A stretch of DNA of 64,000 nt from Peribacillus butanolivorans (GTDB taxonomy: Bacteria > Bacillota > Bacilli > Bacillales > DSM-1321): contig NZ_LGYA01000001.1 of NCBI RefSeq assembly GCF_001273755.1, forward strand, positions 1,052,683 to 1,116,682, given 5' to 3'. A program made the position numbers and the translations under genes. Position 1 is the stretch's first letter; every line of letters starts with the position of its first letter. A model generated the notes under the pieces. It was not told the DNA's origin and did no database searches. It saw nothing but the letters and a program-made list of their open reading frames with translations. Shown here piece after piece: positions 8,565 through 16,181 of this stretch.

Positions 8565-9254
8565 CTACAGTGGCCAATCCTGCTCATTTTGAACCATATC
8601 CCAGAATAAATATTCATAACGGGAAGTCACCAAAAAATGCTTCTCTAATCTAAGAAGTTCCTTTTCAGGCATGCCTTCTGTTAACTCTTCCAACAAAGCA
8701 ATCAGCCATTTGTGTGCTTCACTGAATTCAGGAGACGAATATGATTTAATCCAATCAGCATAGCGATTGTTTTCTAATGCTTCACCATTTTGTTCTTTTA
8801 ATAGCAAACCGATCTCATAATAATCCCAAGCGCATGGAAGGAGGCAGGCGATCAGGTCGGCCAAAGTCCCATTTTGGGCTGCATTTAGCATGTAACCCGT
8901 ATAAGCTAGAGTGGTTGGGGTAGGTACTGTATTTTCCAATTCGATTGAGCTGATTCCGAATTCCAAAGCATAATGTCGATGGATATCCATTTCTACTTGA
9001 AGGGTTTCATTCAAAATACTTGCAAACTTAGCCATGGTTTCGAGATTATGAGCTTTGATGACTCCTAACGCAAAGAGTTTGGAATAATCCATTAGATAGA
9101 TATAGTCCTGCTTTAGGTAATAGGCAAATTTCTTTTCTGAAAGCGTCCCATCTCCAATCGCCTGAACAAAGGGATGTGTATGGTTCCTTTTCCAGATTCC
9201 TTTTGCCCGTTCATGAAGTCTATCACTGAAGGTTTCTAATTTTGTATTCTCCAT
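8565..9254 (-). CDS. tenA: Aminopyrimidine aminohydrolase TenA (thiaminase II)
   Basis: Hydrolyses aminomethyl-pyrimidine formed from broken-down thiamin to HMP, feeding ThiD. The 229-residue all-helical protein shows HPFVQAIGDGTL (27-38), Asp50 in QDY, the nucleophile Cys141 in LPCAWDYYEIG and Glu214 in SRYEYLFW. I start it at the ATG at 9254, with AAGGAGG seven bases upstream; an in-frame upstream start would add 18 unconserved residues. It is the first gene of the thiamin salvage operon, directly after the second TPP riboswitch. Although first described as a regulator, the family is now known as an enzyme. Confidence 0.95.
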   Translation of the reverse strand: MENTKLETFSDRLHERAKGIWKRNHTHPFVQAIGDGTLSEKKFAYYLKQDYIYLMDYSKLFALGVIKAHNLETMAKFASILNETLQVEMDIHRHYALEFGISSIELENTVPTPTTLAYTGYMLNAAQNGTLADLIACLLPCAWDYYEIGLLLKEQNGEALENNRYADWIKSYSSPEFSEAHKWLIALLEELTEGMPEKELLRLEKHFLVTSRYEYLFWDMVQNEQDWPL

Positions 9255-9320
9255 GGTACATCCTCCTTGAAATTTAAAATTTACTAAAATTGTAAAGTGT
9301 GCATACACTATCTGATCAAC

Positions 9321-9348
9321 AAAAAAACCGCTCTCTGAAAGAAAGCGG
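9321..9348 (-). terminator. Riboswitch-controlled terminator next to tenA
   Basis: On the minus strand CCGCTTTC and GAGAGCGG form a stem followed by seven Ts (9327-9321). It sits between the tenA-proximal TPP aptamer and the tenA ribosome site, as expected for transcription attenuation. Confidence 0.88.
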
Positions 9349-9384
9349 CTGTTACCGAGGAAGAAGCAAATTCCTTCTTACAGC

Positions 9385-9458
9385 CTGCTTCCCTCCGCTG
9401 GTATGACCAGATCAGGTGCAAAGGGTTTGATTCTCAGCAAAAGTGCTCCCCTAGCAGT
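9385..9458 (-). ncRNA. TPP riboswitch, second (tenA-proximal) copy
   Basis: The minus strand carries the THI-box consensus in order: CTAGGGGAGC, CTGAGA, ACCCTTTGCACCTGATCTGG, ATACCAGCGGAGGGA, closed by a P1 stem (CTGCT with AGCAG). Here the usual GAACCTGAT is GCACCTGAT. The next element is a terminator ending about 60 bases before tenA. Binding of thiamine pyrophosphate should favour the terminator and lower tenA-thiE expression. Confidence 0.93.
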
Positions 9459-9491
9459 CTAATTATTCACTTTTTCCATCTAAAAAAAAAA

Positions 9492-9513
9492 CCGCTCCTG
9501 AAAAACGGAGCGG
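9492..9513 (-). terminator. Riboswitch-controlled terminator between the two aptamers
   Basis: On the minus strand CCGCTCC and GGAGCGG form a 7-bp stem with a long T-run after it (9491-9482). It lies after the first aptamer and before the second. Confidence 0.88.
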
Positions 9514-9550
9514 GGCAGATGGATAAAGTCATGTGTTTAAAGACGATATC

Positions 9551-9642
9551 ATCCACTTCCCTCCGCCGGTATGATCCGGTTCAGGTTCAAAGGGTCCGGA
9601 ACAAATTCCATCTCAGTCTTAAAAAGACTCCCCTAGTGGTGT
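9551..9642 (-). ncRNA. TPP riboswitch, first (promoter-proximal) copy
   Basis: A second complete THI box on the minus strand: CTAGGGGAGTC, CTGAGA, ACCCTTTGAACCTGAACCGG, ATACCGGCGGAGGGA, with outer P1 bases CCAC and GTGG. It differs from the other copy in the loops and in the P4/P5 arm, so it is not a recent exact duplicate. It is the first sensor to be transcribed. Confidence 0.93.
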
Positions 9643-9662
9643 GAATGTATGTAATTACTGAC

Positions 9663-9690
9663 ATCATATCAGAAAGCCAGGAAATTGCAA
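9663..9690 (-). promoter_or_regulatory. Promoter of the thiamin operon
   Basis: On the minus strand TTGCAA (9690-9685) and TATGAT (9668-9663) are 16 bases apart. Transcription would start near 9656, just before the first TPP aptamer. Confidence 0.7.
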
Positions 9691-9747
9691 CCCAATTTGA
9701 ATGGGATCTATAGAGAATACCTATCAAAAAAAGGGAGAACCATGTGA

Positions 9748-9776
9748 TTGACTTTTGAAGAATATTGGGATAAAAT
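9748..9776 (+). promoter_or_regulatory. Promoter of the S-box transcript
   Basis: TTGACT (9748-9753) and TAAAAT (9771-9776) with a 17-base spacer make a near-consensus SigA promoter. Transcription would begin near 9783, about 20 bases before the SAM aptamer. Confidence 0.75.
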
Positions 9777-9803
9777 CATGTCTACATCATTTATATATTG
9801 AAT

Positions 9804-9906
9804 TCTTATCCAGAGAGGTGGAGGGACTTGGCCCAAAGAAACCTCGGCAGCAGACCCATTTTGGGAACTGTGCTACATCCAACAAGCATACGCTTGGAAG
9901 ATAAGA
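9804..9906 (+). ncRNA. SAM-I riboswitch (S-box)
   Basis: The conserved S-box parts appear in order: CTTATCCAGAGAGG, TGGAGGGACTTGGCCC, AAAGAAACCTCGGCAGC, then AACTGTGCTACATCCAAC and CTTGGAAGATAAG. The outer CTTATC (9805-9810) pairs with GATAAG (9900-9905). SAM binding should favour the terminator just downstream. Its usual targets are methionine, cysteine or SAM genes; none follows here. Confidence 0.93.
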
Positions 9907-9926
9907 AGAGCCGAACGGACTACTGT

Positions 9927-9960
9927 AAGCCTCTTCTTGAATTAGAAGAGGCTTTTATTT
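9927..9960 (+). terminator. S-box-controlled terminator
   Basis: AAGCCTCTTCT pairs perfectly with AGAAGAGGCTT (11 bp) and is followed by TTATTTTT. The bases AGAAGAG at 9905-9911 can pair with CTCTTCT of the stem as the competing antiterminator. Confidence 0.92.
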
Positions 9961-10080
9961 TTGTGAAATAACGTTTAGTGACATAATAGAAAAGATATAA
10001 TTTGGTGAAAATGAAACCTGTTACTACAATTTAGCTCATATGAAAGCGGGCTGATGAAGACAAGGAAAGGAGCCATTTAC

Positions 10081-10269
10081 ATGGCAGAATTATTTAAGAG
10101 AATTGAACAGAGGAAGGCATTGCTGATTGAAGAGTTATTAGCGAATGGAGTTTATAAAACCTCTGATGAAAGACATCTTTATGATGTTCCATTAAAAGTG
10201 CTTGAAGATGAATATAAGATTGTAATAAATAGACCTAATATCGAGTCTCCTTCAGAGTGGATGACATAG
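10081..10269 (+). CDS. FbpA-like small basic protein, 62 aa
   Basis: A 62-residue protein resembling the Fur-regulated basic protein A family (FbpA), which in B. subtilis is linked to the iron-sparing response. The visible pattern is a charged helix (RIEQRKALLIEELLANGVYK) followed by LYDVPLKVLEDEYK, the arrangement I recall for this family. The start is the ATG at 10081, with AAAGGAG eight bases upstream; an earlier in-frame ATG at 10054 lacks a ribosome site. It is the first gene after the SAM riboswitch, 120 bases past its terminator, with a possible extra -10 (TATAAT, 9996) in between. I see no clear Fur box. The family call is moderate; its role here is unknown. Confidence 0.65.
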   Translation: MAELFKRIEQRKALLIEELLANGVYKTSDERHLYDVPLKVLEDEYKIVINRPNIESPSEWMT

Positions 10270-10328
10270 TAAGAGTTCTTAAAATACTTTACTATCTTAA
10301 AATATTATTTAATCTGATGAATATTATT

Positions 10329-10366
10329 AAAGCATTCGCAGTGTACATGAGTGAATGCTTTTTTAT
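10329..10366 (+). terminator. Terminator after the FbpA-like gene
   Basis: AAAGCATTC (10329-10337) pairs with GAATGCTTT (10353-10361), followed by TTTTATTT. Confidence 0.85.
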
Positions 10367-10541
10367 TTGTCTAGAATATAAAATGTCATAAAAAAGACAC
10401 AAACAGGGAATAGAATAGGCTTTTTGTCACATTTATCTAGTGGAACAACACATTTTAATTTCTATATATGGTTGATTTTAACTACTTATTTCTTTATCAT
10501 AAAAGATGTAAGAAAATTGAATAAATAGGAAGTGACTATAG

Positions 10542-10733
10542 ATGCCCCCACAGATAACCGTAGAAAGAATAGAAGAAAAGAGACGGGAAATGATTAAATT
10601 GGCAGCTGATTATGGTTTTACAAGCCTTCTAACTGTTCAAGCAAGTCAAGAATTGGATTCGCTGTTAAATGCTATAACAAATAAAAGAAAATCAGAATAT
10701 TTTTTGCTTAAGAAAGTTTATAGTGATTTTTAA
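10542..10733 (+). CDS. Spo0E-like aspartyl-phosphate phosphatase, 63 aa
   Basis: Small phosphatases of this family remove phosphate from Spo0A~P and so delay sporulation. The 63-residue protein has the two-helix form of the family and its signature SQELD (about 46-50), preceded by RIEEKRREMIKLAADYGF. The ATG at 10542 is preceded by a fairly weak site (AGGAAGTG). The gene stands alone. B. subtilis has Spo0E, YisI and YnzD of this type; this copy cannot be assigned to one of them from sequence alone. Confidence 0.85.
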   Translation: MPPQITVERIEEKRREMIKLAADYGFTSLLTVQASQELDSLLNAITNKRKSEYFLLKKVYSDF

Positions 10734-10822
10734 ATTTCGTCAGTGACTTTAAAATAGATTCCTTCATTTAAACTAAAAAAGGCTACTGCTGAATGAAGGC
10801 AATAGCTTTTATGTAATGAAAT

Positions 10823-11332
10823 TCAAATATTAACACGCTTACCAAGGATTACTAAATCCCGTTCAATACCATCTAGCTCGGCAACTTGAGGTAAATGCGC
10901 CCATTCTTCAAAACCAAATTTAGAAAACAGTCTTATGCTCGGTGTATTGTGAGCAAATATAAAACCAAGTAGTGTCTTAACTCCTAATTTTGGACTCACT
11001 TCAATTGCCTTTTGAATCGAAATTTGTCCAATTCCTTTTCCCCGGAAATAATCATCAATATATATACTGATCTCGGCAGTGGAATCATAGGCTGGCCTAC
11101 CATAGAAAGATTGAAAACTCATCCATCCAGCAGTTTTTCCTTCGAATGTAATAATATAAAGTGGTCGTTTTTCTGAATGATGTTCCTCAAACCATTTAAG
11201 CCTCGATTGAACTGAAACAGGTTCTGTATCTGCAGTGACCATCCTTGACGCAATAGTCGAATTATATATTTCGACTACTCTTGGTAAATCTGTTAGTTCT
11301 GCATCCCTAAACTCTATGTAACTATCCATCAT
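10823..11332 (-). CDS. ywnH: GNAT N-acetyltransferase, YwnH / phosphinothricin-acetyltransferase type
   Basis: Transfers an acetyl group from acetyl-CoA to an amine substrate; relatives act on phosphinothricin or methionine sulfoximine and sulfone. The 169-residue protein follows B. subtilis YwnH closely: EIYNSTIASRMVTADTEPV near the start, SFYGRPAYDSTAEISIYID in the middle, the acetyl-CoA loop RGKGIG (about 110-115) and FIFAHNTPSIRLFSKFGF. There are two adjacent ATG codons at 11332 and 11329 after CAGGAG. The gene is alone and divergent from the SGNH hydrolase. The substrate is not visible from sequence. Confidence 0.88.
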   Translation of the reverse strand: MMDSYIEFRDAELTDLPRVVEIYNSTIASRMVTADTEPVSVQSRLKWFEEHHSEKRPLYIITFEGKTAGWMSFQSFYGRPAYDSTAEISIYIDDYFRGKGIGQISIQKAIEVSPKLGVKTLLGFIFAHNTPSIRLFSKFGFEEWAHLPQVAELDGIERDLVILGKRVNI

Positions 11333-11565
11333 TTTAACTCCTGTCCTTATTATGTATACAACCTCCAGAAACTTGGGATTCCCATCCTATTAATGAATAA
11401 AAGGAGGTTGACGAAAACCCGTTCCATTGAATGCTTTTATTGTATCATACACTTTTTACAGTTTATCTGACAATTCATTTTTTTGCATGTTAAGTATGTT
11501 CATTTTTGGGGTAATTACAAGATAAAATACTTCATAGTAAATATACATTACATAAGGAGAAACGA

Positions 11566-12258
11566 ATGAATAAAATAGTAGGTTTATTCGTAATTGTACT
11601 AGTTATTTGTTTTGCTGCATATAAGTTTCAGGCTTCAGAGTCGCAAGATGTGATGGCTTTTGGAGATTCGTTAACCTATGGAAAAGGTGATAAGGATGGG
11701 GAAGGTTATGTAGAAGGTCTGGAGGATGAATTGAATAATCCTGATTCTGAAAAAAAAGTCCGTTTTTGGAATTACGGTATTAAAGGCCAGGTTACAGATG
11801 GTGTCATTGATCAGCTTGAAGGTAATCAAATTAACACGAAATTGGACAAAGCCGACACGTTTATTGTTTATATTGGAACAAACGACTTGATTAACAGTAA
11901 TGGAGGTAACTTGAAAAAAATAAGTGATCAAAAAATAAATGATGGTAAACGTGAGTATATTGACCATCTACATAAAATTCTTTCTACACTATTAAAGAAA
12001 AACAAAAAAGCGAATATACTGGTAGTTGGGCTGTATAATCCAAAAAAAGATGATCAACGACTTGAAAAGCACGTTCATGATTATAACCAATCAGTAAACG
12101 AGGTAGTAGAAGAGGATAAAAGAATGATATTTATCCCTACTAATGATTTATTTGAAAATAAAAAGAAAAAAGAGTATTTCAGTGATAAAATTCATCCAAA
12201 TGAAAAAGGGTATCAGCTCATTACCAATCGGATTTTAGAGAGTTATGATTTCAAATAA
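11566..12258 (+). CDS. Membrane-anchored or secreted SGNH/GDSL hydrolase
   Basis: A 230-residue esterase/lipase-like protein. The first 20 residues are a hydrophobic segment with a basic start (NKIVGLFVIVLVICFAAYKF) and no clear cleavage site, so it may be exported or anchored. Family blocks are present: block I AFGDSLTYG (catalytic Ser), the block II Gly and block III GTND, and the C-terminal DKIHPNEKGY (catalytic Asp and His). The ATG at 11566 has AAGGAG upstream. It is a single gene. Such enzymes hydrolyse lipid or polysaccharide esters; the substrate is unknown. Confidence 0.88.
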   Translation: MNKIVGLFVIVLVICFAAYKFQASESQDVMAFGDSLTYGKGDKDGEGYVEGLEDELNNPDSEKKVRFWNYGIKGQVTDGVIDQLEGNQINTKLDKADTFIVYIGTNDLINSNGGNLKKISDQKINDGKREYIDHLHKILSTLLKKNKKANILVVGLYNPKKDDQRLEKHVHDYNQSVNEVVEEDKRMIFIPTNDLFENKKKKEYFSDKIHPNEKGYQLITNRILESYDFK

Positions 12259-12329
12259 ATTCAATAAAAGTGCACAGAAGCAATACTTCTGTACACATGG
12301 CTTATTATATATAAATCGGACCCTGTTTC

Positions 12330-12372
12330 ATTGAAGGCGGTGTGCAGTTGTTATGTAATAGCCGCCTTCAAT
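12330..12372. repeat. 11-bp inverted repeat around the stop codon of the ABC exporter
   Basis: ATTGAAGGCGG (12330-12340) is exactly repeated in reverse complement at 12362-12372. The exporter stop codon (12351-12353) lies in the loop. No T-run follows on either strand, so it is not an ordinary terminator. A shorter hairpin at 12270-12296 (GTGCACAGAAG with CTTCTGTACAC) lies just before it. Confidence 0.5.
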
Positions 12373-14165
12373 TGAGGGAATTGCAAGTCATGAAGCTGCT
12401 TATATCTGCCGTTACTTGTCAATAACTGTTCATGCGTTCCTTTTTCATGGACACTGCCTTTTTCAAGAACGATTATTTGGTCAGCATTTTGAACGGTTGA
12501 TAATCTATGCGCAATGACAATTGAAGTCCGATTTACTAATAAACGTGACAATGCTTCCTGGATTAAATGCTCGGATTCCGTATCTAATGCTGCTGTCGCT
12601 TCATCGAGAATGATGATTTGTGGATTCTTCAAAAGTGCCCTAGCAATGGCGATTCGCTGCTTTTGTCCTCCTGAAAGTTTGACGCCTCGCTCTCCAATTT
12701 GAGAATCATAACCATTCGGAAAGGCCTTGATAAAGTCATGTGCATTGGCTGCTTTAGCCGATTCAGTGATTTCATCATCTGTTGCATCAAGTTTTCCATA
12801 AACGATGTTATCACGGATTGAACCATTGAATAAAATGATATCCTGAGAAACAATCCCCATTTGGCTACGTATAGATTTCAGCGACACATCACGGATATCA
12901 AGGCCGTCCATTTTGATTGTTCCATGTTGTGGATCATAAAATCGGATTAAAAGGTTTGTAATTGTCGATTTCCCTGCACCAGAGGAGCCGACGAGAGCTG
13001 TTATTTGACCGGCTTTCATCGTTAGGTTTAGATTGCTAAGAACCGGAACACTTTCATCATAAGCAAAATCAACTGATTGAAATTCAATTTGTTTTTTTAT
13101 TGAAGGAAGCTCAATTGCATTTCCTTTGTCACTGATTTCAGGTTGTGTTTCCATAATTTCTGTAATACGCTCAAAAGCTGCAGCTGACTGCTGGACTATG
13201 CTGATTACTCGGCTGAAATTGCGAACAGGACTCTGCAGTAATCTCAAATAGGCGAGGAAAGCTACTATTAATCCCACTGTAAATGCACCTTCCATCACTT
13301 GCCAAGCCCCAAACACAATAACAGCAACAAGACCAATATTGTTCAATAAATCGATAACCGGACCAAACATGGATCGCAAGCGAACCGATTTAATGTTAGC
13401 CACCATGTTTTCATGATTACGTTCTGCGAAACGTTTTGATTCAAATTCTTCATTGGTAAAAGATTGAATGAGTCGCATTCCTGAGATAGAATCCTGTAAC
13501 TGGTTGCTGATATCTCCTGCAGAACTTTGAACAGACCTAAACGACATTCGAATACGTTTTCCAAATACCCTTGTGATATAGAACATGAACGGGAATGTAA
13601 AAAGAAGGACAATGGTCAGTTTCCAATTAATGAAAAGCATATAGACTGCGACTGCAACAAAAGTTACCGTGTCTGTTACGACTTGGAGCATGCTTGAAGA
13701 GATGAGTTGTTGGAGTAAATTGACATCATTAGTTAGCCGTGACATTAAGTCACCCGTTCGGTTTTTATCAAAGAATTTCATATCCAGCCTTTGAATATGT
13801 TCATACATGCTATTCCGTAAATCCATAATCGCTTTTTGACCGACTTTGGAAACGATATAGCCGTTAAAGTAGTTTAGTAAAGCTAATAAAATAGCAGCTC
13901 CAAGAATTCCTGTGCCTACCCAAATCAAGCAGTCATATTTTTTTTCGGGAATGATTTTATCAATCGTATACTGAGTCAACTGTGGGATGGAGAACTCAAG
14001 CAAAGAAATGAACAACATTATACATATAATCAAGGAAGAAAATTTCCATTTAGATGGGACACGATTAAACATTTGCCTGAGCATCGTCCAAATGCTTCCT
14101 TTGGAAGGCTTTGCATTAATGACGCTACGCCCTTTGTGGCTGAATGGGATATGTCCTCCGCTCAT
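12351..14165 (-). CDS. ABC exporter, fused membrane and ATPase domains (MsbA/MdlB type)
   Basis: A 604-residue half-transporter that probably works as a homodimer to export lipids or drugs. The N-terminal half has six membrane helices (about 45-310); the C-terminal half is an ATPase with Walker A GSSGAGKST (about 393-401), a Q-loop (SQD, about 440), signature LSGGQ (about 497), Walker B IIILDEA and the switch His in IAHRLST. I start it at the ATG at 14165, six bases after AGGAGTG; a GTG at 14174 overlaps the ribosome site. It is alone, not paired with a second half-transporter as heterodimeric exporters often are. The substrate cannot be read from sequence. Confidence 0.93.
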   Translation of the reverse strand: MSGGHIPFSHKGRSVINAKPSKGSIWTMLRQMFNRVPSKWKFSSLIICIMLFISLLEFSIPQLTQYTIDKIIPEKKYDCLIWVGTGILGAAILLALLNYFNGYIVSKVGQKAIMDLRNSMYEHIQRLDMKFFDKNRTGDLMSRLTNDVNLLQQLISSSMLQVVTDTVTFVAVAVYMLFINWKLTIVLLFTFPFMFYITRVFGKRIRMSFRSVQSSAGDISNQLQDSISGMRLIQSFTNEEFESKRFAERNHENMVANIKSVRLRSMFGPVIDLLNNIGLVAVIVFGAWQVMEGAFTVGLIVAFLAYLRLLQSPVRNFSRVISIVQQSAAAFERITEIMETQPEISDKGNAIELPSIKKQIEFQSVDFAYDESVPVLSNLNLTMKAGQITALVGSSGAGKSTITNLLIRFYDPQHGTIKMDGLDIRDVSLKSIRSQMGIVSQDIILFNGSIRDNIVYGKLDATDDEITESAKAANAHDFIKAFPNGYDSQIGERGVKLSGGQKQRIAIARALLKNPQIIILDEATAALDTESEHLIQEALSRLLVNRTSIVIAHRLSTVQNADQIIVLEKGSVHEKGTHEQLLTSNGRYKQLHDLQFPQLKAAIT

Positions 14166-14378
14166 AACGATCACTCCTATTTTGACTATCTTTGATGAAT
14201 TTTGAAAGTCATTTGTATTAGGTGAATAGTACCTTTATGACTATCATAGAGCTTTTCTAAAAATAGACAACTTTAAATCGGTTTTCTTCCTATCTAAAAG
14301 TGTTTTTATTTTACACCTTTATACAGAACATGGAATAATTGATGGAGTTTAACTAAGCTTTCGGGAGGAGATGCTAAA

Positions 14379-14861
14379 ATGGAAGATAACAAAAAAATTA
14401 GGAAAGAACTTTTAGAAGCGGTTAACAATTTATCGGATGAACAGCTGAATGCACATCCAGAAGAAGGCCGCTGGAGCATTATCCAGGTATTGAATCATCT
14501 ATATTTAATGGAGCGAATGATAACAAAGGGAATTGCCGACAAGTTGAAAAGCGGTGAGAGTATCCCTGCAGAAGATAAACCGATAGAGTATACTCTAAAT
14601 CGTGAAGTGAAGGTCTCGGCGCCGCCATTTGTCATTCCATCAGAAGCATTTCAAACTTTGGACGAGGTTAAGAATAAATTGTCCGAATCCCGCCAGGCAT
14701 TTATACAAGTTGTTGACAGCGCAAATGAAAAAGATCTTGAACAAAAGTCATTCCCTCATCCATTGTTTAAAGAATTAAGCTTGAAGCAATGGATTCCGTT
14801 TGTGGGTTTGCATGAAAAACGACATTTACTGCAAATAGAAGAATTGAAGTCAAAGTTATAA
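14379..14861 (+). CDS. DinB-family protein
   Basis: A 160-residue four-helix-bundle protein of the DinB/YfiT group. Members use three histidines to bind a metal and include bacillithiol S-transferases and thiol-dependent enzymes. Candidate ligands are His in VLNHLYLMER (about 49) and the two in GLHEKRHLLQIEEL near the C-terminus. The preceding WSIIQVLNH is the typical first-helix pattern. The start ATG at 14379 has CGGGAGGAG upstream. It is a single gene closed by a terminator. The enzyme activity is not known. Confidence 0.85.
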   Translation: MEDNKKIRKELLEAVNNLSDEQLNAHPEEGRWSIIQVLNHLYLMERMITKGIADKLKSGESIPAEDKPIEYTLNREVKVSAPPFVIPSEAFQTLDEVKNKLSESRQAFIQVVDSANEKDLEQKSFPHPLFKELSLKQWIPFVGLHEKRHLLQIEELKSKL

Positions 14862-14865
14862 TAGA

Positions 14866-14899
14866 AGAAAAACTCATCCGCTTTTGGTTGAGTTTTTCT
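14866..14899 (+). terminator. Terminator after the DinB-family gene
   Basis: AGAAAAACTCA pairs exactly with TGAGTTTTTCT at 14889-14899. Confidence 0.85.
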
Positions 14900-14935
14900 C
14901 ATTCAGACAGTTATTCGTAAAGGAAGGATTGTTCA

Positions 14936-15484
14936 GTGAAGGTTAACTGGGTAAAGGCATGTCTGATAATAGGCTTTTTCGGGTTACTGTTAGGGTTCAT
15001 GCTTAAGCATTTGCTCCCCCCCGATCTAGATAAAATTAAACTGACTGACGAGTTGCATCCGATAGTCGCTGAAAAAAAAGAAATGCTCATTCAACAGGCT
15101 AATGAAAAAGGTATCACGGTAATCATTACAGCTGGATTCCGTACTTTAGAAGAGCAAAATGACCTCTATGAAAAAGGACGTTTAAAGCCTGGGAGCATTG
15201 TAACTAATGCAAAAGGAGGGGAGTCGCTTCATAATTTTGGATTGGCGATAGATTTCGCGCTCCTTAACAAACAAGGGGAGGCTATATGGAACATGGAATA
15301 TGACGGCAACGATAACGGGGAATCGGATTGGATGGAAGTTGTAGCTATCGCTAAAAATTTAGGGTTTGACTGGGGTGGAGATTGGTCAGGTTTTAAAGAC
15401 TATCCTCATCTACAAATGACCTTTGGCTTGAGCTTACGAGAGCTACAACAGGTAAAGAGCCTACAGAACAGTAAAAGTGAATAA
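14936..15484 (+). CDS. cwlK: Peptidoglycan L,D-endopeptidase CwlK (M15 family)
   Basis: A cell-wall peptidase that in B. subtilis cuts the L-Ala-D-Glu bond of peptidoglycan stem peptides. The 182-residue protein begins with one hydrophobic segment (about 7-24) for export or anchoring. The zinc and catalytic residues of the VanY-like fold are visible: His99 and Asp106 in ESLHNFGLAIDFALL, and His158 in DYPHLQM. The stretch ITAGFRTLEEQNDLYEKGR and the end DWGGDW match CwlK strongly. It starts at GTG 14936 after AAAGGAAGG. Single gene. Confidence 0.9.
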   Translation: MKVNWVKACLIIGFFGLLLGFMLKHLLPPDLDKIKLTDELHPIVAEKKEMLIQQANEKGITVIITAGFRTLEEQNDLYEKGRLKPGSIVTNAKGGESLHNFGLAIDFALLNKQGEAIWNMEYDGNDNGESDWMEVVAIAKNLGFDWGGDWSGFKDYPHLQMTFGLSLRELQQVKSLQNSKSE

Positions 15485-15610
15485 ACGTAGAATTATTTTT
15501 GTCGAATAACTCAGACTAAAAGCAGGAAAATAAGCATGTGTGTTGCTTTACAGTGTAGAATTCGTTAAAGTGGACTAGTGAGAAATTAGACATAAAGGAG
15601 TGCAGTCACC

Positions 15611-16153
15611 ATGGAAGAAGTAAAACATTGCCGGGACTCTTTGGTCATAAAAACGAGCCTTGTTCTCCCGCCGGATACAAATAATATTGGTACGATGTTT
15701 GGAGGCAAATTGATGGCTTACATTGATGATGTTGCGGCTATTTCTGCGATGCGTCATGCGAGAAGTCACGTCGTTACGGCATCAACTGATTCTGTCGATT
15801 TCCTGCACCCTATTCATGAAGGAAATGCAGTATGTCTAGAAAGTTTCGTGACTTATACGGGCAGAACATCTATGGAAATCATCGTAAAAGTTATTGCGGA
15901 AGATTTAGTTACGGGAGACCGGAACTTATGTGTTATTTCCTTTTTGACCTTTGTTGCCATCAATGAAGATGGTAAACCAATACCGGTTCCGCGTTTGGTT
16001 CCAGAGACTGAAATGGAGATGAATTTAAACGAATCAGCGAAACAGCGGGCCCAAGTAAGGAAAAAAAGAAGAGAAGATACTCAGTTCATTGCCAGTACCT
16101 TTGGTGTAAAACAGCCGTGGACTGAAAAATCAGAGCCTGGACTATATAAATAA
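15611..16153 (+). CDS. ykhA: Acyl-CoA thioesterase, hotdog fold (YkhA)
   Basis: Hydrolyses acyl-CoA to free acid and CoA in the cytoplasm. The 180-residue protein has one BFIT/BACH-type hotdog domain with NNIGTMFGGKLMAYIDDVAA (family active-site region) and HVVTASTDSVDFLHPI; it ends in a basic, disordered-looking tail (AQVRKKRREDT). Similarity to B. subtilis YkhA covers the whole length. The ATG at 15611 follows AAAGGAG. It is a single gene and shares a palindromic terminator with the converging yetJ-like gene. Confidence 0.92.
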   Translation: MEEVKHCRDSLVIKTSLVLPPDTNNIGTMFGGKLMAYIDDVAAISAMRHARSHVVTASTDSVDFLHPIHEGNAVCLESFVTYTGRTSMEIIVKVIAEDLVTGDRNLCVISFLTFVAINEDGKPIPVPRLVPETEMEMNLNESAKQRAQVRKKRREDTQFIASTFGVKQPWTEKSEPGLYK

Positions 16154-16181
16154 AAAAACCGGGCAGATAATGCCCGTTTTT
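16154..16181. terminator. Shared terminator of ykhA and yetJ
   Basis: CGGGCA (16160) and TGCCCG (16171) form the stem, flanked by seven As and seven Ts, so it works on both strands. Confidence 0.88.

Noticed and set aside
10054-10080. Earlier start for the FbpA-like protein
   Set aside because: The ATG at 10054 lies before the AAAGGAG that clearly serves the ATG at 10081.
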